Notes under the pieces: model-generated
Told to the model about the DNA's origin: nothing
Seen by the model: only the letters and a program-made list of their open reading frames with translations
The model's database searches: none
Part shown: in pieces, positions 5,742-11,224 of the stretch
Position numbering within the stretch: the stretch's first letter is position 1
Layout: the number at the start of each line of letters is the position of its first letter
Made by a program: the position numbers and the translations under genes
Origin: CAYOVG01 sp964407285
GTDB taxonomy: Bacteria; Desulfobacterota; Syntrophobacteria; Syntrophobacterales; Syntrophobacteraceae
Length of the DNA: 11,224 nucleotides
NCBI GenBank assembly: GCA_964407285.1
Contig: CAYOVG010000239.1
Span: 1-11,224 of the forward strand
Direction of reading: 5' to 3'

Positions 5742-7637
5742 ATGATGAGAAAAAGACTGGGTGTGTCCTTGATGCTGGTTTTCATGTTTTCGCTCGTACT
5801 TCCTGCAGGCCTGCGGGGGTACGCTCAGGCGGCGACCATTTCCCATTCCAACTGGAGCCTGGTGTATGCCGACAGCCAGGAGAAGACGGCGGAGGACGGT
5901 TCGGCCGTAAATGCTTTCGACGGCAATTCGAACACTTTCTGGCACACCCAGTGGTACGGAGCCAATCCGGCGGTCCCGCACGAAATTCAGATCAACCTCG
6001 GGGGGCTGTACGACATCACGGGATTTCGCTACCTGCCGCGCCAGGACGGCATCACCAACGGCAACATCGGCAGGTACGAGTTCTACGTGAGCGCGGACGG
6101 GGCGAACTGGGGTTCCGCCGTCGCCGTGGGAAATTTCAACAGTTCCTCCACCGAGAAAGCGGTCACGTTCGCTGCCGTGACCGGCAGGTACATCCGGCTG
6201 AGGGCGCTGTCGGAGGTGAGCGGGAACCCGTGGACCTGCGTGGCCGAACTCAACGTGGAAGGCTCTCTGAGCAATCCTTCATCCGGAGTTATTTCGCGCG
6301 CCAACTGGAGCCTGGTGTATGCCGACAGCCAGGAGAAGACGGCGGAGGACGGTTCGGCCGTAAATGCTTTCGACGGCAATTCGAACACTTTCTGGCACAC
6401 CCAGTGGTACGGAGCCAATCCGGCGGTCCCGCACGAAATTCAGATCAACCTCGGGGGGCTGTACGACATCACGGGATTTCGCTACCTGCCGCGCCAGGAC
6501 GGCATCACCAACGGCAACATCGGCAGGTACGAGTTCTACGTGAGCGCGGACGGGGCGAACTGGGGTTCCGCCGTCGCCGTGGGAAATTTCAACAGTTCCT
6601 CCACCGAGAAAGCGGTCACGTTCGCTGCCGTGACCGGCAGGTACATCCGGCTGAGGGCGCTGTCGGAGGTGAGCGGGAACCCGTGGACCTGCGTGGCCGA
6701 ACTCAACGTGCTCGGTTCCACTCCGGCATCCTACGTTCGAATATCCTCCCCGGCGGCCAATGCTCTCCTCAGTTCCACCAATATCACGGTTACGGCCAAT
6801 GCGGCCCTCGCAAGCTCCTACGGTTCCGGATGGGGAGTGCGGTTCGTCCTCGACGGCAGCGCTTACTACAACGATTATTCGGCTCCCTACCAAGTTATGT
6901 TCACGGGAGCCTCCTATGCGGAACACTTTATCGAAGCCTATATCATAGACGCCTCCGGCAAACGGATCGACGGGACCTACCTGTATGACCGGGTGACGAA
7001 TGTCGGAGTGGGCGGGTACTACGTCGCCGTGGGAGACAGCATTACTTCCGGCGAGGGCGACGACGTGACGTACGACGATACCTCGCAGGATCAAAGAAAT
7101 ACCGGTGGAGGGTATGAGCCTGTCCTGAACGATAACCTGACGGCCACCACCGGACATCCGAACACCGTCGTCAATGAAGGAATGCCGGGGGCGACATCTT
7201 ACATCGGTCTGCAAAACATCCAGGGCGTTCTGGACAGGAACCCCGATGCCCGTTTTTTCCTGATCGAGTTCGGGACCAACGATCCCGGCGAGTACATTCC
7301 CGGCGGGGCCGGCTTGCAGCCGGGGGACACGGGCTACAGCGGATCGTTCAAAGACTATATGCAGCAGATCATCACCAGGATCAAAAACGCGGGCAAGGAG
7401 CCCTGCCTTGCGAAAGTGCCTTACGGCGTGGGGAGCTACAGTTACAGGAACTCCACTTACCAGGAGTACAACCAGGCGATCGATGAACTGGTCGCAGCCA
7501 ATGGAATTGCGGTGACTCCTCCCGACTTCTACAGTTATTTCCAGGCGCACCAGGATCTTTACTCCGACGACTTGCATCCTGATGGGGCCGGGTATCGGGC
7601 GATGGCGGATTTGTGGCATGCCGCATTGACGAAGTAG
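5742..7637 (+). CDS. Secreted SGNH/GDSL hydrolase with two tandem F5/8 type C (CBM32-like) domains
   Basis: This 631-residue protein is probably an exported carbohydrate esterase. Residues 1-30 form a signal peptide: basic MMRKR, a hydrophobic core 8-20, and an A-Q-A cleavage site near 30. Two discoidin/F5/8C domains follow at about 37-172 and 188-323, with matching motifs NAFDGNSNTFWHTQW, ITGFRYLPRQDG and YEFYVSADGANW; their nucleotide sequences are identical. Such domains usually bind glycans. A beta-sandwich, Ig-like linker domain spans about 331-422. The C-terminal domain (about 425-631) has the SGNH blocks: GDSITSGEGD with nucleophile S433, NEGMPGATS with glycine 480, FGTND with N513, and SDDLHPDG with D609 and H612 completing the triad. 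No PEP-CTERM or LPXTG anchor is present; the protein ends in HAALTK. It has its own candidate promoter and good ribosome-binding site and is flanked by non-coding gaps, so it may be separately regulated. An acetyl or other acyl esterase acting on the polymer is most likely; the substrate is inferred. Confidence 0.88.
   Translation: MMRKRLGVSLMLVFMFSLVLPAGLRGYAQAATISHSNWSLVYADSQEKTAEDGSAVNAFDGNSNTFWHTQWYGANPAVPHEIQINLGGLYDITGFRYLPRQDGITNGNIGRYEFYVSADGANWGSAVAVGNFNSSSTEKAVTFAAVTGRYIRLRALSEVSGNPWTCVAELNVEGSLSNPSSGVISRANWSLVYADSQEKTAEDGSAVNAFDGNSNTFWHTQWYGANPAVPHEIQINLGGLYDITGFRYLPRQDGITNGNIGRYEFYVSADGANWGSAVAVGNFNSSSTEKAVTFAAVTGRYIRLRALSEVSGNPWTCVAELNVLGSTPASYVRISSPAANALLSSTNITVTANAALASSYGSGWGVRFVLDGSAYYNDYSAPYQVMFTGASYAEHFIEAYIIDASGKRIDGTYLYDRVTNVGVGGYYVAVGDSITSGEGDDVTYDDTSQDQRNTGGGYEPVLNDNLTATTGHPNTVVNEGMPGATSYIGLQNIQGVLDRNPDARFFLIEFGTNDPGEYIPGGAGLQPGDTGYSGSFKDYMQQIITRIKNAGKEPCLAKVPYGVGSYSYRNSTYQEYNQAIDELVAANGIAVTPPDFYSYFQAHQDLYSDDLHPDGAGYRAMADLWHAALTK
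5848..6257 (+). repeat. 410-bp perfect direct repeat, copy 1 (F5/8C domain 1)
   Basis: This block is repeated at 6301-6710 with an offset of 453 bp (151 codons), and I found no mismatch when reading the two side by side. The boundaries are sharp: sequence differs immediately outside, apart from a short ATTTC shared five bases upstream. The 43-bp spacer between copies encodes a Ser/Asn/Pro-rich linker. Confidence 0.95.
6301..6710 (+). repeat. 410-bp perfect direct repeat, copy 2 (F5/8C domain 2)
   Basis: This is the second identical copy of the block at 5848-6257, in the same frame. It encodes residues 188-323 of the secreted esterase and runs directly into the Ig-like linker domain. Confidence 0.95.
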
Positions 7638-7654
7638 CCGTGAGGCGGTAGCCG

Positions 7655-7713
7655 GCGGATTGCATTGCGGGTTGCGGGTTCGGAGTTTCGGGTTGCGGGT
7701 TGCGCGATGCGGG
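7655..7713. repeat. Degenerate 7-nt tandem repeat array
   Basis: The region keeps a strict 7-base register. From 7662 the units read GCATTGC, GGGTTGC, GGGTTCG, GAGTTTC, GGGTTGC, GGGTTGC, GCGATGC, then GGG. The unit GCGGATT at 7655 is a weaker member. The consensus is GGGTTGC. Just before it, GTAGCCG occurs at 7634 and 7648, also 14 bases apart. The array lies between the esterase stop and the FemAB-like gene and encodes nothing. It resembles the short heptameric intergenic repeats known from several bacterial groups; its function is unknown. Confidence 0.8.
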
Positions 7714-7792
7714 CTTACCGTAATTGCATGGAAGGTAGTGAAGAGCGCCTCCCGACCGTGAACCGGTAACCGGAGATCCGAACCCCCAACCA
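7670..7792. repeat. Long imperfect inverted repeat in the intergenic region
   Basis: GGTTGCGGGTTCGGA at 7670-7684 pairs with TCCGAACCCCCAACC at 7778-7792, 14 of 15 positions, with a 93-nt loop. Inside this, the complement of 7757-7777 also resembles the heptamers (GGTTACC, GGTTCAC), so a longer, less perfect pairing with 7690-7713 is possible. There is no following T run, so it is not a standard terminator. Confidence 0.65.
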
Positions 7793-7821
7793 GCAGCACG
7801 CGCGGAGAGAAGACGACAGCT

Positions 7822-8943
7822 ATGAAAGCCGAGCGCCCCACAGTGAGACTGTTCCGGCCGCAGGATGCTTCCGCCTGGGATTCTTATGTAAGTTCACACC
7901 CCATGGGGACCCTCTATCATCTTTCCGGGTGGAGGAACGTGATTGCGGACACCTACGGCCATGACACCTACTACCTGGTGGCCGAACGGGCGGAAGCGCC
8001 CTCCGGCAACGGAATACCGAAAGAGAGCACGGCGCGCATAGCGGGAGTTCTCCCGCTGGTGCACCTGAAACACTTCGTATTCGGCAACAATCTCATCTCG
8101 ATGCCGTTTCTCGACTATGGCGGAGTACTCGCCGACAGCCGCGAAATCGAGGAACTGCTCCTTGCGGAGGCAGTCGGAATAGGCCGGGATGCGGGTGTTG
8201 CCCAAATTGAACTCCGGCACCTCCAACCGCTCCCATGGCTCGAAGACTTCAGACTGGAACCCGCCGTGAAAGTATTTTCGCGGTCTCACAAGGTCCGCAT
8301 GCTTCTCGAACTCCCCGGCTCGTTCGATCTTCTGATGAAGTCGTTCAAGTCCAAGCTGAGGAGCCAGATTGCACGGCCCGCCAAGAGCGGCCTTACGGCC
8401 CGGATCGGTCACCTGGAATACCTGGATCAGTTCTACGAAGTGTTTGCGGTAAACATGAGAGATCTCGGTTCACCGGTCCACTCCTCCACGCTCATGCTCA
8501 ACGTGATGCGGGAGTTTCGCGATTCGGCCAGGATCTGCATGGTCTTCGACGGAGAAGAGCCGGTTGCCGGGAGCGTGGTCGTCGGTTTTCAGGATACCCT
8601 CGAAAACCCGTGGGCCTCTTCCCTCCGAAAATACAAACAGTTGAGCCCGAATATGCTCTTGTACAAAACCATGCTCGAATACGCGTGCTACAGCGGATTC
8701 ACTAAGTTCGACTTCGGCCGTTCGACCCCCAATGAAGGAACATACAATTTCAAAATCCAATGGGGCGCCGATTCGGTCCCCCTCCACTGGCATTCCATAC
8801 ACTTGCGGGAATTCAACGGGGATGCCGCGAACCGCCCCGTAGAACAACCCGGTCTCAGGCGATTCATCAGTTACTGGCGGAAGATGCCGGTAGGCCTGAC
8901 CAAGGTAATCGGTCCCCGGATCAGGATGCACATAGGGCTATAA
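7822..8943 (+). CDS. FemAB-like (GNAT-fold) protein, resembling the XrtA/PEP-CTERM-associated FemAB family
   Basis: This 373-residue cytoplasmic protein has no signal peptide or membrane span. It shows the two-GNAT-domain layout of FemAB-like transferases: an N-terminal domain with YHLSGWRNVIADTYGHDTYYL (about 32-52), VLPLVHLKHFVFGNNLISMPF (76-96) and the small motif DYGG (98-101), and a C-terminal domain with LLMKSFKSKLRSQIARPAKSG (170-190) and the telling FDFGRSTPNEGTYNFKIQWG (296-315). That last block closely recalls the FemAB family linked to exosortase A (PEP-CTERM) exopolysaccharide loci (TIGR03019 type), by memory of the family. Classical FemAB proteins use aminoacyl-tRNA to add amino acids to peptidoglycan precursors; the exopolysaccharide-locus members are presumed to attach an acyl or aminoacyl group to a glycan or lipid precursor, but the reaction is not established. 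The ATG has only a distant GGAGAG. Its stop TAA directly abuts the next ATG, so it is co-transcribed with the membrane glycosyltransferase. Confidence 0.82.
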   Translation: MKAERPTVRLFRPQDASAWDSYVSSHPMGTLYHLSGWRNVIADTYGHDTYYLVAERAEAPSGNGIPKESTARIAGVLPLVHLKHFVFGNNLISMPFLDYGGVLADSREIEELLLAEAVGIGRDAGVAQIELRHLQPLPWLEDFRLEPAVKVFSRSHKVRMLLELPGSFDLLMKSFKSKLRSQIARPAKSGLTARIGHLEYLDQFYEVFAVNMRDLGSPVHSSTLMLNVMREFRDSARICMVFDGEEPVAGSVVVGFQDTLENPWASSLRKYKQLSPNMLLYKTMLEYACYSGFTKFDFGRSTPNEGTYNFKIQWGADSVPLHWHSIHLREFNGDAANRPVEQPGLRRFISYWRKMPVGLTKVIGPRIRMHIGL

Positions 8944-10926
8944 ATGGAAATCGCATATATCTCTCCTCATGGTTCAGATGCGCTGAAACGCTACCGCAAG
9001 TATCTGATTATGGTAGCTGTCTTCCTGGTCAGCCTCGCCATCCGGTTGTGGCTTCTGGACAGGCGATGGATAAACCCGGACGAAGGCGCTCACCTTGTCG
9101 ATGCCGCCCTGTTGCTCGAGGGCAATGTGCCCGCCGTAGACTATGGGTCCAGGCAGCCGTTTTACGTGTTGATGGTTTCCGTCTTCCTGAAGCTTTTCGG
9201 GATCAATTATACCGCGGGGCGTTTGCTTCCCCTGACCTGTTCCATGCTGACGGGAGTAATGCTGTTCCTTATCGGCAGGGGGCTTTTCCGCGAGGAGACC
9301 GGAATCTTGTCGGCGTTGATCTACTGGATGCTGCCCCTGGAACTGGTGAATTCGGTAGTGGTGAAGATGCAGTCCCTGGTGGTGCTGCTGACCTGCATCA
9401 GCCTGTACGGCGCCGTGCTGTTCTACCGGAGCGGGCGTGAATTATGGCTTGTTCCGGCGGGCGTTTTTGCCGGTCTGGCTTTCTACGTGCGCGAATCGGC
9501 CCTCGTCATTCCCGTTGTGATACTGGGATTTGCGGTTTTCGCATGCAAGGGACGGCCGGGCAGAATTTCCGGCAGTCTGGCCATGTTCATGGCGGGATAC
9601 GCCGGATTGTTCGCAATCGTGCTGGGATGGTACGGCAAGTACATGAGCGTCCGGGAACTTCTGACCGGCTCCCTGAGTCCGCTCGGAATCGTCCATTGGG
9701 CATGGACGCGGGTGAACTCCTTTTTTCTTCCGGTGCAACACGCATCCGCCCGGGACTCGCTGGAACATGCCGCCATGATGGAATCGAAAGACATCTACAA
9801 TGACTATGCGCTGGATGCCGCTTATCTTCATCTCTTTCTTCTTGCGGGCCTGGTCTTCTCGGCGCTCTTTCTCCTGTACCGAAGCTGGAGCGAATTCAGG
9901 AAGGAGGGGAAATTCCCCTTCGACCGGGCAACTCCCTGGGTGCTTGTATACCTGTGGGTCTTTCTTCTGTTTCTCGCATACGCGTTCTTCTTCTTCAACA
10001 GGGGGTTTTTCATAGACTATTCCAGGGAACTCCTGCCACCCCTGGTGGTCATTTTCTGTGCGTGGCTCTGCCGGACGGCGCCGGCTTTTTCCAGGCACGG
10101 AATTATCGAAGGCTCCGTCCTGATGGTAATGCCGGCGTCCGCCCTGATCTTCCTCTTCCAGTCCAACAACCGGGAGAGCTATGGTACCGGACATCATTTG
10201 TCGCTGGCCATCGTGGTCTTCACCCTCATCTATTTCATGGACAAAATCAAATCGCCTGCGCGCCGGAGGAGTTTCATCCTCTCTCTGTCGGCCTTGATAG
10301 TCCTGATTCCGGTTTCCCGCATCATACCGGCGCTCCAGCCCCATTTCTCCGGCACGGTTCCGTCGCTGGGAGCGGTCGCCCTGGCGTATGCCGCGGCATG
10401 GCTGGTCCGGGATAAAGACATGCGGTGCTCCTGGACCCGCCATGCGACATTCTTGAGCCATTCAGTGGCGGCCGGTCTGTTCGTCGTAAGCATCGCCTAC
10501 TCCGGGACCTTGTTGAATACGGCATACGACGCCGCCTGGTCGCCTCGGGCGGTGGAGCAGGCAGTGCGCTACCTGGAAACCCACACCCGAAGGAGCGATG
10601 AAGTGCTCTCCGGCGCAGTCATCTGGGAATTCCAGGCGCGCCGGAGGCTCTTTCAAAAGATATCCCACCCCCTGTCCTTTGAATACAGCATTTCCGAAGA
10701 CGAAGCGGACAAGATCAGGCTGGCGGCCTCTCTCTATCCTCCGCGGGCAATCATTCTAGACGGCTACACCGAAAGGACTTACCTGCGGCAGATTCCCTGG
10801 CTCAATGAGCTTGTGCAGGAAAAATACATACTTGCGCAGACCGTGGGGCCTGCAATTTACCCGGTGAGGATTTATCTTCTGAAAAGCAAACCGGAATACG
10901 TGGAGACGACGAGCCGGAAGTTGTAG
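8944..10926 (+). CDS. Membrane glycosyltransferase of the GT39/ArnT-PMT type (GT-C fold)
   Basis: This 660-residue polytopic membrane protein likely transfers a sugar from a polyprenyl-phosphate donor on the periplasmic face of the inner membrane. The first span is about residues 20-38. It is followed by a loop with RRWINPDEGAHLVDAALLLEG (40-60), where D46-E47 match the conserved acidic pair in the first periplasmic loop of PMT/ArnT enzymes, and then DYGSRQPFYVLMVSVFLKLFG (66-86). Around ten further hydrophobic segments run to about residue 520, and the last 130 residues form a soluble domain containing VEQAVRYLETHTRRSDEVLSG, as in many bacterial GT39-like proteins. Its ATG immediately follows the TAA of the FemAB-like gene, with AGGG at about 8933-8937, inside that gene, as the ribosome-binding site. 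The sugar and the acceptor (lipid A, protein or the exopolysaccharide) cannot be told; context favours the exopolysaccharide. Confidence 0.83.
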   Translation: MEIAYISPHGSDALKRYRKYLIMVAVFLVSLAIRLWLLDRRWINPDEGAHLVDAALLLEGNVPAVDYGSRQPFYVLMVSVFLKLFGINYTAGRLLPLTCSMLTGVMLFLIGRGLFREETGILSALIYWMLPLELVNSVVVKMQSLVVLLTCISLYGAVLFYRSGRELWLVPAGVFAGLAFYVRESALVIPVVILGFAVFACKGRPGRISGSLAMFMAGYAGLFAIVLGWYGKYMSVRELLTGSLSPLGIVHWAWTRVNSFFLPVQHASARDSLEHAAMMESKDIYNDYALDAAYLHLFLLAGLVFSALFLLYRSWSEFRKEGKFPFDRATPWVLVYLWVFLLFLAYAFFFFNRGFFIDYSRELLPPLVVIFCAWLCRTAPAFSRHGIIEGSVLMVMPASALIFLFQSNNRESYGTGHHLSLAIVVFTLIYFMDKIKSPARRRSFILSLSALIVLIPVSRIIPALQPHFSGTVPSLGAVALAYAAAWLVRDKDMRCSWTRHATFLSHSVAAGLFVVSIAYSGTLLNTAYDAAWSPRAVEQAVRYLETHTRRSDEVLSGAVIWEFQARRRLFQKISHPLSFEYSISEDEADKIRLAASLYPPRAIILDGYTERTYLRQIPWLNELVQEKYILAQTVGPAIYPVRIYLLKSKPEYVETTSRKL

Positions 10927-10972
10927 GCGGGTGTTCCCGCGCGAACAGCACACCGCAACCGTTTAGAGCGAC

Positions 10973-10979
10973 AGGAGGG
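10973..10979 (+). promoter_or_regulatory. Strong Shine-Dalgarno before the MBOAT gene
   Basis: AGGAGGG is an almost perfect anti-16S match, three to four bases before ATG 10983. The spacing is short, but this is the strongest ribosome-binding site in the window, and the family's typical N-terminus (MLFNSLQFLLFFP) begins at that ATG. Confidence 0.75.
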
Positions 10980-10982
10980 TAC

Positions 10983-11224
10983 ATGCTTTTCAATTCACTC
11001 CAGTTTCTCCTCTTCTTTCCCGTCGTGGTCACCCTTTACTTCATTTCGCCTCACAGATATCGCTGGTTTATTCTTCTCGTCGCAAGCTGCATTTTCTACA
11101 TGGCGCTCATACCCGTCTACATCCTCGTGCTCGCGGCAGCCGTCGTGATCGACTTCTTCGCGGGGATATGGATAGAGGATGCGCACCCCCGGCATAGGAA
11201 GCCCGCTCTTGTAATCAGCGTCGT
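10983..11224 (+). CDS. MBOAT-family O-acyltransferase, AlgI-like (N-terminal part; cut by the window edge)
   Basis: Eighty complete codons are present before the right edge, with no stop. The protein begins MLFNSLQFLLFFPVVVTLYF, continues with RYRWFILLVASCIFYM (about 25-40) and VYILVLAAAVVIDFFAGIWI (about 45-64). This is the characteristic start of AlgI-type membrane-bound O-acyltransferases, which pass acetyl groups across the inner membrane for O-acetylation of alginate and other exopolysaccharides. Three hydrophobic spans are visible in this part. The active-site histidine region lies beyond the window, so activity cannot be judged. The gene starts 56 bp after the GT39-like gene in the same direction, likely the same operon. 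AlgI-like enzymes usually work with an SGNH-fold partner (AlgJ/AlgX type), so a partner gene downstream is expected. Confidence 0.85.
   Translation, partial: MLFNSLQFLLFFPVVVTLYFISPHRYRWFILLVASCIFYMALIPVYILVLAAAVVIDFFAGIWIEDAHPRHRKPALVISV

Noticed and set aside
5848..6710. Direct repeats considered as a mobile element or CRISPR-like structure
   Set aside because: The repeat unit is one protein domain in frame, with no transposase, terminal inverted repeats or spacer array.
5693..6988. 431-codon plus-strand open frame overlapping the F5/8C repeats in another frame
   Set aside because: It is open mainly because the 410-bp duplication doubles one stop-free stretch; the product is Arg/Gly-rich and resembles no family.
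6279..7841. Long open frame on the minus strand (520 codons) opposite the esterase gene
   Set aside because: It is the mirror of a GC-rich gene. Its translation has no recognisable domain, and the plus-strand protein has a signal peptide, F5/8C domains and a complete SGNH triad.

Overview
The window is a GC-rich stretch of bacterial DNA, densely coded on the plus strand. It is part of an exopolysaccharide or surface-glycan biosynthesis locus. Nine genes are supported, all in the same direction, and the last one runs off the right edge. No RNA gene, transposase, CRISPR array or replication gene is visible. The host is probably a Gram-negative bacterium: one gene resembles the FemAB-like protein of exosortase A (XrtA/EpsH) loci, and the final gene is AlgI-like. 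A deltaproteobacterium-type organism would fit, but the sequence alone does not prove this.

Layout, left to right. Block 1 (101-4387) is a tight four-gene run: a hexapeptide-repeat acyltransferase, a family 4-type glycosyltransferase that starts on a GTG overlapping the previous stop, a family 2 glycosyltransferase, and a Wzx-like membrane flippase. After a gap of about 160 bp comes a NodB-type polysaccharide deacetylase (4547-5671). A short spacer with a candidate promoter and a perfect 10-bp palindrome leads into a secreted SGNH esterase carrying two F5/8C (CBM32-like) domains (5742-7637). These two domains are encoded by a 410-bp perfect direct repeat. A 184-bp intergenic region (7638-7821) holds a degenerate 7-nt tandem array and a long imperfect inverted repeat. 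Block 2 follows: a FemAB/GNAT-fold protein (7822-8943), a GT39/ArnT-like membrane glycosyltransferase that starts immediately after the previous stop (8944-10926), and the first 80 codons of an MBOAT O-acyltransferase (10983 to the edge).

How the genes may work together (inference). The two cytoplasmic glycosyltransferases would extend a lipid-linked sugar unit, and the acyltransferase would modify it. The flippase would move it across the inner membrane. The GT39 enzyme could add further sugar on the periplasmic side from a polyprenyl-phosphate donor. The MBOAT, the deacetylase and the CBM-bearing SGNH enzyme would add or remove acyl groups. Four of the nine genes are predicted to handle acyl or acetyl groups, so tuning the acylation of the polymer is a plausible theme of the locus. 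The polymerase, the export machinery and any exosortase are not in the window.
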